Positions 8,080-16,168 of a DNA stretch of 64,000 bases are shown here, one piece after another (positions within the stretch are counted from its first letter, which is position 1; every line of letters starts with the position of its first letter). Source of the DNA: an uncultured Paracoccus sp. (GTDB taxonomy: Bacteria; Pseudomonadota; Alphaproteobacteria; Rhodobacterales; Rhodobacteraceae). The notes under the pieces were generated by a model, which was given only the letters and a program-made list of their open reading frames with translations, was not told the DNA's origin and did not search any database. A program made the position numbers and the translations under genes. The stretch lies in assembly GCF_947496875.1 (NCBI RefSeq), contig NZ_CANMEH010000001.1, positions 62,001 to 126,000 of the forward strand. The letters are read 5' to 3'.

Positions 8080-8717
8080 AGCCGATCATCGGGTCTCACG
8101 AGGGCCCGGTGGGCCGTCAACGCGAGAAAGGCGGCGAGGAAAGCCGCTCCGGTCGTCTCGAAGAACTCTTCCGCCAATCCCTGACCCTCGAAACTCGGTG
8201 GCGCCACATCCAGCGTCGTGGAGGCCGCCATGCATACCAGCGTCAGCGCAAAAAGCGGCCACGGAACGTCCCGCCAGACGGCCGCGGTTTTCAGCATCAG
8301 CCATCCGACCAGAACGACGTGGATCAGCAACGATTTCTTCTCGGACAGGCCAAGGTAGAATCCCTTTTCGTGCAGCAGGTAAAGGTCGTCGAGGCAGGCC
8401 AGCGCCGCATAGGCTCCGCCAAGGACAAGCAAACCGCGCAGATGGCGGGTCTGCGGCGGCAACGCCGTCGCGGAAAAGATCCCGATGGTCGCGCCGGCAG
8501 CGAAGAGCAGAACGGCCACGTAGCCATACGCCCCGGTATAGGCGGGCAGGCCGGCGATGGACACGACGTCCCGCATCAGGAAGCCCGGGTCGATGCCGCC
8601 TGCCATATAGATGATGAACGCGAGCACAAGGTTTGCCAAGATCACGACGAGAGATGCACGCATCTCAGGTGTCAGTTCGATCGTCGGACGGCCGGACGTC
8701 AATGACGTTTCGGTCAT
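8067..8717 (-). CDS. Integral membrane protein of unknown function
   Basis: This 216-residue protein is not recognised. It has about six hydrophobic segments separated by short loops, with a conserved-looking LDDLYLLHEKG stretch in the middle (near residues 108-118) and a charged N-terminal 25 residues. The frame is open further upstream to 8780, but ATG at 8717 has an AAAGGTG site seven bases before it and is preferred. It is oriented away from the suy operon and ends 255 bp from it. No catalytic motif could be identified. Confidence 0.65.
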   Translation of the reverse strand: MTETSLTSGRPTIELTPEMRASLVVILANLVLAFIIYMAGGIDPGFLMRDVVSIAGLPAYTGAYGYVAVLLFAAGATIGIFSATALPPQTRHLRGLLVLGGAYAALACLDDLYLLHEKGFYLGLSEKKSLLIHVVLVGWLMLKTAAVWRDVPWPLFALTLVCMAASTTLDVAPPSFEGQGLAEEFFETTGAAFLAAFLALTAHRALVRPDDRLQAP

Positions 8718-9137
8718 GAAATTGCACCTTTGAAAATGAATAATGTCACCTCTCTGCAGAACAACAGCCAGACCCGTCAAACAGAGTAAGAGTTAACAGC
8801 GCGTGTTTTTAATCGAGTGGTTAACGATTTCGCTCATTCGCCGCCCAGCACTGCTCTATCCCGTGCATTCCACCTCGTTTCGGGGGTCGCCCGGCCAGTC
8901 GAATTGTGAAAACTATGGGCCAGAATCTCCGTCGCAATGCGCATCGTGGACGGCATCGCGCCGGAAGTGGAGCTTCCGCGTGACGCGAACCCTTGTGGAC
9001 GGCCCGGAGACTGGACCCCCCGGATCACCGAAGATCCATTGCAGCGCATCGCTGTCCGCCAAGCGGCGCATCGGGCGCGCGCTCACCCAAGCGGCTTCAC
9101 GCGGCGTGCGGCAGACGATCGGGAGGGGCAAGCTCAT
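8718..9137. other. Intergenic stretch without a recognised gene
   Basis: About 420 bp between two minus-strand genes. The right part is GC-rich and has short open frames on both strands that resemble no known family. Two GTTAAC hexamers (about 8792-8797 and 8819-8824) lie near the 8717 start and could be regulatory. A small hairpin CGGAAG/CTTCCG sits at 8962-8978. Nothing else is supported. Confidence 0.5.
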
Positions 9138-10277
9138 TCATCCGCCATCGCCCTCTGGCGCGCCAGCGGTGACGGGTACGACACCCGGCTTACCTAACCC
9201 GGGAACTGCGCCATAGCTGCGGGTTTCGCCGGCAAAGACTGCGGCGGGTGCAGGATAGCTGACCGCGCCGTTCGGCGTGTCCACCGAGATACGGCGCAGA
9301 TGCGGGTGGTGCGAGAGCCTTTCCATGTCGCTGACCGAGGCCAGGGCCACGTCCGCCTGCAGCAACGCCGCGGTGGCCGCCTCGGCGGTCAGTCGGGCAA
9401 ACCCCTCCGCCACGATGGCGTCGGTCTCGGACCGGTTCCGGACCCGCGCCACGTTGGTGGCAAAGCGCGGGTCGGTCCCCAGTTCCGGCCGTTCCAGAAA
9501 GATCTCGGCCAGCTTTCGCCATTCCCGGTCGCTCTGCACCGAGATCAGGATCAGCGCGTCGTCGCGGGTCGTGAAGACGCCGTAGGGCGCGATCGAGGGA
9601 TGGGCCATGCCGAGCCGTTTCGGCGACTTTCCCCCCTCGTGGTTGAGCAGCGGCACGGTGAGCCAGTCCGCCATCACATCGAACATCGAGACCGAGATGT
9701 TGGCGCCCGCGCCGGTGATGCCGCGCCGGATCAGCGCCTCGAGGATGGCGGCATGGGCGGTGGCCCCCGTGGCGATGTCGACGATCGAGATGCCGACCCG
9801 CGCCGGCTCGTCCGGCCCCCCGGTGATAGAGCAGAGGCCCGATTCCGCCTGGATCAGCAGGTCATACGCCTTGCGATCGGCCATCGGCCCGTCCTCGCCA
9901 TAGCCGGTGATCGAACAGGTGACGAGCCGCGGCCATTGCTCGGAAAGCCGGTCGAAGCCGAAGCCCAGCTTGGCCAGCGCGCCGCGCTTGAGGTTCTGGA
10001 CCAGCACATCCGCGCCATCGAGCAGCCGGGCGAGTTCCGCCTTGCCCTCGGCCGACGCCAGATCCAGCATCAGGGATTCCTTGCCGCGGTTGAGCCAGAC
10101 GAAATAGCTGGACTGCCCCCGGGCGACATCGTCATAGCCGCGGGCGAAATCCCCCTCCGGCCGCTCGATCTTGATCACCCGGGCGCCCGCATCGGCAAGG
10201 CGAGAGGTGGTGAAGGGGGCGGCCACGGCCTGCTCGATCGCGACGACCGTGATCCCCTCAAGCGGCAGCGCGGCCAT
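9138..10277 (-). CDS. CaiB/BaiF-type (family III) CoA-transferase
   Basis: This 379-residue protein transfers CoA between an acyl-CoA and a free carboxylic acid. The family III fold is clear: an N-terminal half starting LEGITVVAIEQ, VIKIERPEGD at 34-43, and SITGYGEDGP with the catalytic Asp in AYDLLIQAESG at about 139. The frame stays open to 10685, but ATG at 10277 overlaps the acyl-CoA dehydrogenase stop as TGATG, which indicates translational coupling. Together they probably load and desaturate a short or branched acid. The actual substrate is unknown; relatives use carnitine, succinate, mesaconate or bile acids. Confidence 0.88.
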   Translation of the reverse strand: MAALPLEGITVVAIEQAVAAPFTTSRLADAGARVIKIERPEGDFARGYDDVARGQSSYFVWLNRGKESLMLDLASAEGKAELARLLDGADVLVQNLKRGALAKLGFGFDRLSEQWPRLVTCSITGYGEDGPMADRKAYDLLIQAESGLCSITGGPDEPARVGISIVDIATGATAHAAILEALIRRGITGAGANISVSMFDVMADWLTVPLLNHEGGKSPKRLGMAHPSIAPYGVFTTRDDALILISVQSDREWRKLAEIFLERPELGTDPRFATNVARVRNRSETDAIVAEGFARLTAEAATAALLQADVALASVSDMERLSHHPHLRRISVDTPNGAVSYPAPAAVFAGETRSYGAVPGLGKPGVVPVTAGAPEGDGG

Positions 10278-11449
10278 CAGTAGCTCTTCGGCATGCCAAG
10301 GACGTGCTGCCCGACATACCCCAGGATCATGTTGGTCGAGATCGGCGCGACCTGGTACAGCCGGGTCTCGCGGAACTTGCGCTCCACGTCGTATTCGTTG
10401 GCAAAGCCGAAACCGCCGTGGAACTGGATGCAGGCATTCGCCGCTTCCCAGCTCGCCTTGGCCGCAAGGTATTTTGCCATGTTCGCCTCGGCACCGCAGG
10501 CCAGGTCGGCGTCGTACAGCTCGCAGGCCCTGAACCGCATCAGGTTGGCGGCCTCGATCTCGATGAACGCCTCGGCGATGGGAAATTGCACGCCCTGGTT
10601 CTGGCCGATCGGGCGGCCAAACACGACACGCTCGTTGACATACTTCACCACCCGGTCGGTGAACCAGTAGCCGTCGCCGATGCATTCCGCCGCGATCAGC
10701 ACGCGCTCGGCGTTCAGGCCCGACAGCAGGTGCTTGAAGCCCTGGCCCTCGGTGCCGATCAGGTTCGCGGCGGGGATTTCCAGATTGTCGAAGAACAGCT
10801 CGTTGGTCTCGTGATTGACCATGTTGCTGATCGGCTTGACGGTCAGCCCGCCGCTCGCCTGCGCCGCCTTCACGTCGACCATGAAGATCGACATGCCCTC
10901 GCTGGGCTTCGCGACCTGGTCGATCGGCGTGGTGCGGGCCAGCAGGATCATCAGGTCGGAATGCTGGACGCGGCTGATCCAGACCTTCTGGCCGTTCACG
11001 ACGTAGCGGTCGCCCGTCCTGACCGCGGTGGTCTTGATCTTGGTGGTGTCCGATCCCGTGGTCGGTTCGGTGACGCCCATGGACTGCAGGCGCAGCTCGC
11101 CGGTGGCGATCCGCGGAAGGTATTTCTCCTTCTGCTCGGTCGAGCCGTGCTTGATCAGGGTGTTGATGACATACATCTGGCCGTGGCAGGCGCCCGAGTT
11201 GCCGCCCGACCGGTTGATCTCCTCCATGATCACCGACGCGCCGGCCAGGCCCAGGCCGGAGCCGCCATATTGCTCCGGGATCAGCGCCGCCATCCAGCCC
11301 GCATTGGTCAGCGCGTCGACGAATGCCTCGGGATAGCCGCGCTCCTCATCGATCCTGCGGTGATACTCGTCGGGATACTCCGCGCAGAGCGACCGAACGG
11401 CGTCGCGAATGTCCTGGTAGTCATCGGTGCGGTTCTGATACATGGCCAT
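10277..11449 (-). CDS. Acyl-CoA dehydrogenase
   Basis: This 390-residue FAD enzyme catalyses alpha,beta-desaturation of an acyl-CoA in the cytoplasm. ACAD marks are ALIPEQYGGSGLG, SMGVTEPTTGSDTTKIKT (FAD/substrate loop), NGQKVWISR, and a C-terminal FHGGFGFANEYDVERKFR that resembles the usual GGxGF...EY...R signature. The frame extends to 11638, but ATG at 11449 gives the normal family length; an AAGGA lies about 13 bases upstream, and ATG 11443 is an alternative. It overlaps the CoA-transferase gene by one base and is transcribed away from the thiolase gene. Confidence 0.88.
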   Translation of the reverse strand: MAMYQNRTDDYQDIRDAVRSLCAEYPDEYHRRIDEERGYPEAFVDALTNAGWMAALIPEQYGGSGLGLAGASVIMEEINRSGGNSGACHGQMYVINTLIKHGSTEQKEKYLPRIATGELRLQSMGVTEPTTGSDTTKIKTTAVRTGDRYVVNGQKVWISRVQHSDLMILLARTTPIDQVAKPSEGMSIFMVDVKAAQASGGLTVKPISNMVNHETNELFFDNLEIPAANLIGTEGQGFKHLLSGLNAERVLIAAECIGDGYWFTDRVVKYVNERVVFGRPIGQNQGVQFPIAEAFIEIEAANLMRFRACELYDADLACGAEANMAKYLAAKASWEAANACIQFHGGFGFANEYDVERKFRETRLYQVAPISTNMILGYVGQHVLGMPKSY

Positions 11450-11724
11450 GGTTTGTCGTAGGTCCTTGGTTGGTGTCGCTGTCGGTCGGCCGCCCGGTAA
11501 TCGGCGCTGCCTCGCCGGTCCGCAAGCGACGTTGCCCCGGCGGAACGGCGATCCCTCGGAAAGCGCCGGTGACGACCATGTGCCAAACGCGGCCATTGCT
11601 CCGAACGCTACTTCATCGATTGCGCGACGCCAATGCACCAGCGACGGATGAACCGGCGCGGTCCGAGACTTGCGCTGCCGCGAACGGTCCGTGACAAACG
11701 ATGTAAGGCACAGGAGGGCAGGTC
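11450..11724. promoter_or_regulatory. Divergent promoter region of the acyl-CoA cluster
   Basis: This 275-bp region separates the two arms of the cluster. CGGTCCG occurs three times (near 11515, 11659 and 11685) and could mark an operator, though such GC-rich words are common here. The thiolase Shine-Dalgarno AGGAGGG is near 11712. No clear -35/-10 pair was identified. Confidence 0.35.
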
Positions 11725-12876
11725 GTGGTCAGCATCATCGGCACCGGACACAGCAGGTTCGGGCGTCTGCCCGAGACGCTCGAGGAGCTGATCGTCTCGG
11801 TTTCTCGCGAGGCGATCGAGGATTTCGGTCTGGTCCCGGCCGAGATCGGGGGCATCTGGCTGGGGCACTTCAATGCCGGCCTGGTCGAGGACGGCTTTGC
11901 GTCGTCGCTGCCGATGGGCGCGCATCCGGATCTGCGCTGGACGCCCGCGACGCGGGTGGAAAACGCCTGCGCCTCGGGCTCGGGGGCGATCCGCGCGGCC
12001 ATGGACGCGATCGAATCGGGGCGGATCAGGGCCGCGCTGGTGATCGGGGCCGAAAAGATGACGCATCGCCCCACGGCCGAGGTCGCCGACTGCCTCGGCC
12101 GCGCCGCCTATCAGCCCGAGGAGGCGGGCCAGAGCTTTCCGGCGCTGTTCGCCCGCTTTGCCCGCGCCTATGCCGACCGGTTCGGCGATCCCACCGAGGC
12201 GCTGGCGTCGATCGCGTCGAAGAACCATGAGAACGCCCTCCGCAACCCGCTGGCGCAGATGCACAAGCCGCTAACGGTCGAGTTCTGCCGCAGCGTGTCG
12301 GACAGGAACCCGATGGTCGCGGCGCCGCTGAAGGTCAGCGACTGCTCGCTGGTGTCGGACGGGGCGGCGGCACTGGTGCTGGTCGCGGACGATCTGGCCG
12401 CCGGGCGCGACGCGGCGCGGATCAGGGCGATGGCGCAGGTCAGCGACATCATGCCCATGTCGCAGCGGGATCTGACCGAGATGGAGGGCCCCCGCCGCGC
12501 CATCGGCGCGGCGCTGGACGAGGCAGGCTGCGGGTTGGACGGCCTGGATTTTGCCGAGGTGCACGACTGCTTCACCATCGCCGAACTGATGCTGTACGAG
12601 GCGATGGGACTGGCCGAACCGGGGCAGGGCGCGCGCTGTCTGCAGGACGGGACGGTGCTGCGCGGTGGGGCGCTGCCGGTGAACCTGTCCGGCGGGCTGA
12701 AGGCCAAGGGGCATCCGGTCGGGGCCACCGGCGTGTCGATGCATGTTCTGGCGGCGCGGCAGGTGACGGGCCGCGCGGGCGACATGCAGCTGGACGGCGC
12801 CCGCCGCGGGCTGGTGTTCAACATGGGCGGGGCCGCCGTCGCCAATTATGCCAGTGTCGTGGAGGCCGCGGCATGA
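11725..12876 (+). CDS. SCP-x-type thiolase / acetyl-CoA acetyltransferase
   Basis: This 383-residue thiolase probably cleaves a 3-ketoacyl-CoA. The acylated cysteine is Cys82 in ENACASGSGA; the other active-site blocks are EVHDCFTIAEL (about residue 275) and GLKAKGHPVGATG (about residue 330). The HDCF block in place of NEAF is typical of SCP-x-like thiolases, which often act on branched or steroid-side-chain acyl-CoAs. Translation starts at GTG with AGGAGGG upstream. The stop overlaps the next start as ATGA. No DUF35 partner protein is adjacent, unlike many SCP-x thiolases. Confidence 0.85.
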   Translation: MVSIIGTGHSRFGRLPETLEELIVSVSREAIEDFGLVPAEIGGIWLGHFNAGLVEDGFASSLPMGAHPDLRWTPATRVENACASGSGAIRAAMDAIESGRIRAALVIGAEKMTHRPTAEVADCLGRAAYQPEEAGQSFPALFARFARAYADRFGDPTEALASIASKNHENALRNPLAQMHKPLTVEFCRSVSDRNPMVAAPLKVSDCSLVSDGAAALVLVADDLAAGRDAARIRAMAQVSDIMPMSQRDLTEMEGPRRAIGAALDEAGCGLDGLDFAEVHDCFTIAELMLYEAMGLAEPGQGARCLQDGTVLRGGALPVNLSGGLKAKGHPVGATGVSMHVLAARQVTGRAGDMQLDGARRGLVFNMGGAAVANYASVVEAAA

Positions 12877-14396
12877 ACATGGCCGAATGGCTGGATCGAA
12901 CCTCGCGCCACCGGGGGGACGCGCCGGCGCTGTTTCTGGGGCCGACGCTGGTCGCGGATTACCGGGGCTTTCGGGATCGTGCGTCGGCGCTGGCCCGTGC
13001 CCTGACCGACCGCGGCATCCGGCCGGGCGACCGCGTCGCCATCTTCATGAAGAACTGCCCCGACTACCTGATCGTGCTGTACGGCATCTGGTACGCGGGG
13101 GCGGTCGCCGTGCCCATCAATGCCAAGCTGCACGGCAAGGAGGCCGCTTGGATCATCGGGGACAGCGGCGCCGGACTGGCCTTTGTGACCCCCGACGCCT
13201 GGCAGGGTCTCGTGGACGCCACGCCGATCCGGGTGATCGACACGACGACGGATGAGTTCGCCGACATGATCCGCGGCGACGGCGACGGCGATGCGCCGGT
13301 GTCGCGTGGGCCCGACGGTCTGGCATGGCTGTTCTATACCTCGGGGACCACCGGGCGGCCCAAGGGGGTGCAGATCACCCACGGCATGCTGGCCACCATG
13401 TCGCTGTGCTATCAGGTCGACGTCGACCCTGTCGCGCCCGCCGACGCGGCGTTCTATGCCGCCCCGATGAGCCATGGTGCGGGGCTGTATGCCCCGATCC
13501 ACGTCCGCATGGGCGCGCGGCATGTCTGCCCGGTGTCGGCCGGCTTCGACGCGGCCGAGGTGCTGGACGCGGCCGCGGCGCAGGGCCCGCTGTCGATGTT
13601 CATGGCTCCCACCATGGTCCGGCGCCTGACAGACGAGGCGCGGCGCAAGGGGTCGCGCGGCGACGGAATCCGGACCATCGTCTATGGCGGCGGGCCGATG
13701 TACCGCGCCGATATCGAGGAGGCGGTGGCCCTGTTCGGGCCGCGCTTCGTCCAGATCTACGGCCAAGGCGAATGCCCGATGGGGATCTCGGTCCTGTCCC
13801 GGGACGAGGTGGCCGATCGCGCCCATCCGCGCTGGCGCGACCGGCTGGGGTCGGTCGGGCGCGCCCAGTCCGCGGTTCAGGTCGCCATCGGCGACGCCGA
13901 TGGACGGCCCGTCCCGACTGGCGCGATGGGCGAGATCATGGTTCGCGGCGGGCCGGTCATGCCCGGCTACTGGCAGGATCCGCAGGCCACCGCGCGGACG
14001 TTGCGGGACGGCTGGCTGATGACCGGCGATGTCGGCCGCCTGGACGAGGACGGCTACCTGACCCTGCAGGACCGGTCCAAGGACGTGATCATTTCCGGCG
14101 GCACCAACATCTATCCGCGCGAGATCGAGGACGTGCTGCTGACCCACCCCGAGGTGCATGAATGCGCGATCGTCGGGCGCCCGTCGGCGGAATGGGGCGA
14201 GGATGTCGTGGCCTTCGTGGTGCGCCACCCGGGAAGTACCGTGGATGACCATGCGCTGGACGAATTGTGCCTGGCCCAGATTGCCCGGTTCAAGCGTCCC
14301 AAGCAGTACCGCTACCTGCAGGAACTGCCCAAGAACAACTATGGCAAGGTGCTCAAGACCGAACTGCGCCAGATGCTCGGGACGGAAGACACATGA
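12873..14396 (+). CDS. Acyl-CoA synthetase (AMP-forming)
   Basis: This 507-residue ANL-superfamily ligase activates a carboxylic acid to its CoA thioester through an acyl-adenylate. The P-loop LFYTSGTTGRPKG is at 153-165, YGQGECPM (A5-like) near 298, the hinge DRSKDVIISGGTNIYP near 402-417, and the catalytic lysine of the C-terminal domain lies in KNNYGKVLKTEL near residue 487. It is coupled to the thiolase by ATGA at the start. Its own stop overlaps the ATG of the decayed dehydrogenase at 14393, so that gene once continued the operon. The chain specificity cannot be read. Confidence 0.9.
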   Translation: MNMAEWLDRTSRHRGDAPALFLGPTLVADYRGFRDRASALARALTDRGIRPGDRVAIFMKNCPDYLIVLYGIWYAGAVAVPINAKLHGKEAAWIIGDSGAGLAFVTPDAWQGLVDATPIRVIDTTTDEFADMIRGDGDGDAPVSRGPDGLAWLFYTSGTTGRPKGVQITHGMLATMSLCYQVDVDPVAPADAAFYAAPMSHGAGLYAPIHVRMGARHVCPVSAGFDAAEVLDAAAAQGPLSMFMAPTMVRRLTDEARRKGSRGDGIRTIVYGGGPMYRADIEEAVALFGPRFVQIYGQGECPMGISVLSRDEVADRAHPRWRDRLGSVGRAQSAVQVAIGDADGRPVPTGAMGEIMVRGGPVMPGYWQDPQATARTLRDGWLMTGDVGRLDEDGYLTLQDRSKDVIISGGTNIYPREIEDVLLTHPEVHECAIVGRPSAEWGEDVVAFVVRHPGSTVDDHALDELCLAQIARFKRPKQYRYLQELPKNNYGKVLKTELRQMLGTEDT

Positions 14397-14652
14397 CGGA
14401 TATGCTGGGAAAGTCGGCGGTGGCAAGGTGAACTGCATTTGCCTGGGATGAACTGAACTCCCGATCATCGACCGTGGCCCACGGCGGTGACCGCGCCGCG
14501 GGCCCCGTCGAGCTTCTGCCCAAGAACAGCCGTCGCGCCGCACCTCGGATCCGGCCGCGATCGGCGAGTTGGCCCAGTGGCTGCGCGGCGCGCTCGCCCA
14601 CGACCTCACCGGCGCAGCCATCCCGGCTTATAGGGGCTGGACCGCACAGTGA
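14393..14652 (+). pseudogene. bdhA: Remnant of a 3-hydroxybutyrate dehydrogenase (SDR) gene
   Basis: An intact start (ATG overlapping the ligase stop as ATGA) is followed by MTDMLGKSAVAR, like the start of BdhA-type SDRs, and then a stop. The C-terminal part follows in another frame from 14428: VNCICLG, a TGA where the family has Trp, TELPII, a second TGA, then PSRRTSDPAAIGELAQWL and LTGAAIPAYRGWTAQ ending at TGA 14650-14652. The Rossmann core and the Ser-Tyr-Lys active site are missing, an estimated 170 codons. So this is an internally deleted, frameshifted gene that cannot make an enzyme. Its former neighbours, the permease and ketoacid CoA-transferase, are intact. The 130 bp after it carry only the permease leader. 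Confidence 0.8.
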
Positions 14653-14782
14653 GGGGGCGCGCGGCGGCTGCGCCGCGACAGATTATTGCGCAGGACGCTC
14701 AAAATCCGATGGTGTGTTGCGGCGGCATTGCCCGCAGGTTATCCGTCTGCTCCAACAATGACACCGGCAAAGGGGGACTGCC

Positions 14783-16165
14783 TTGGGACTGATCGGGATC
14801 GTTCTGTCACTGCTGCTGCTGATGTATCTCGCGTATCGCGGGATCAACGTGCTGATTCTGGCGCCCCTGCTGGCGATGCTGGCCGTGCTGATGTCGGGGG
14901 GGCTGCCGATCCTCGCGACCTATACGCAGGTGTTCATGAAGTCGCTGGGCGGCTACGTGATCACCTATTTTCCGCTGTTCCTGCTGGGTGCGATCTTCGG
15001 CAAGGTCATGGCGGACAGCGGCGCCGCGCGCACGATTGCCGAGCGGATCGTCGAAAGCGTCGGCGCCCACAGGGCGATCCTTGCCGTCGTGCTGGCCTGC
15101 GGGGTGCTGACCTATGGGGGGGTGTCGCTGTTCGTGGTGGCCTTTGCCATCTATCCGATCGCCAACTCGCTGTTCCGCCGCGCTGACGTCCCCAAGCGCC
15201 TGCTGCCGGCGGCCATCGCGCTGGGGTCGTTCACCTTCACCATGACGGCGTTCCCCGGGACTCCCGCCATCCAGAACGCGATCCCGATGCCGTTCTTCGG
15301 CACCAACGTCTTTGCCGCCCCGCTGCTCGGCACGCTGGCCGGCCTGATCATGCTGGGCGGGGGCGTCCTGTGGCTGAACCGGCGGTCCGCCGCGGCCCAT
15401 GCCCGATCCGAAGGCTACGGCCAGCATGCACGGACGGCCGCGGACAGCAGCCTGCCCGAGGATGCCGACCTGCCGTCATTCCCGGTGGCCGTGCTGCCGG
15501 TGGTCTCGGTCATCGTGCTGAACGCGGTCTTCACCTACCTGGTGTTCCCGAACATGGATGCCTCGTATTTGGCCGGGGACCAGTATGGGGCAACCACCCT
15601 CAGCGCCGTGGCCGGCATCTGGGCGATCATCCTGTCGCTGCTGGTGTCCATCCTGCTGGCCCTGGGCCTGAACTGGCCGCGTTTCGCCGACGTGAAGGAA
15701 AGCGTGAACGCCGGCACGATGGGATCACTGCTGCCGATCTTCAACACCGCCTCCGAGGTGGGCTACGGCGCCGTCATCGCCTCGCTGCCCGCGTTCGCGA
15801 TCATCCGCGATGCGGTGCTCGGGCTGTTTCCCACGAATCCCCTGGCGTCGCTGGCGGTCGCCGTGAACGTGCTGGCCGGCATCACCGGCTCGGCCTCGGG
15901 CGGCATGTCCATCGCGCTGAACGCGCTGGGGGAACAGTTCGCCGAGATGGCCCGCGATCAGGACATCTCGATGGAACTGATGCACCGTGTCACGGCGCTG
16001 GCCTCGGGCGGTTTCGACGCGTTGCCGCACAACGGTGCGGTCATCACCCTTCTGGCGATCACCGGCCTGACCCACAAGAAAAGCTATGCCGACATCTTCA
16101 TGGTGGCGGTGGCGATCCCGGTGCTGGCCACGATCGCGGTGATCGTGCTGGGCACGATGCTCTGA
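14783..16165 (+). CDS. GntP-family permease (3-hydroxybutyrate/gluconate type)
   Basis: This 460-residue carboxylate:proton symporter has about 12 hydrophobic segments. GntP-family features are the repeated loops with SFTFTMTAFPGTPAIQN and ITGSASGGMSIALNALG, and the final half SGGFDALPHNGAVITLL. The start is TTG with an AAAGGGGGA site well placed before it. It sits 3 bp ahead of a ketoacid CoA-transferase and after the bdhA remnant; in related bacteria this trio handles 3-hydroxybutyrate or acetoacetate. Gluconate is the less likely substrate here because no gluconate kinase or dehydratase is near. Confidence 0.82.
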   Translation: MGLIGIVLSLLLLMYLAYRGINVLILAPLLAMLAVLMSGGLPILATYTQVFMKSLGGYVITYFPLFLLGAIFGKVMADSGAARTIAERIVESVGAHRAILAVVLACGVLTYGGVSLFVVAFAIYPIANSLFRRADVPKRLLPAAIALGSFTFTMTAFPGTPAIQNAIPMPFFGTNVFAAPLLGTLAGLIMLGGGVLWLNRRSAAAHARSEGYGQHARTAADSSLPEDADLPSFPVAVLPVVSVIVLNAVFTYLVFPNMDASYLAGDQYGATTLSAVAGIWAIILSLLVSILLALGLNWPRFADVKESVNAGTMGSLLPIFNTASEVGYGAVIASLPAFAIIRDAVLGLFPTNPLASLAVAVNVLAGITGSASGGMSIALNALGEQFAEMARDQDISMELMHRVTALASGGFDALPHNGAVITLLAITGLTHKKSYADIFMVAVAIPVLATIAVIVLGTML

Positions 16166-16168
16166 TCC

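Noticed and set aside
7866..8705. 280-codon open frame on plus opposite the membrane protein
   Set aside because: It is antisense to a minus-strand frame with membrane segments and a good ribosome site, and its translation is low-complexity Arg/Gln-rich without family resemblance.
10278..10685. N-terminal extension of the CoA-transferase frame
   Set aside because: The extension lies inside the acyl-CoA dehydrogenase gene in another frame; the ATG at 10277 couples the two genes.
12846..14621. 590-codon minus-strand frame opposite the acyl-CoA synthetase
   Set aside because: High GC makes long antisense frames common; the plus strand carries all ligase motifs in order.
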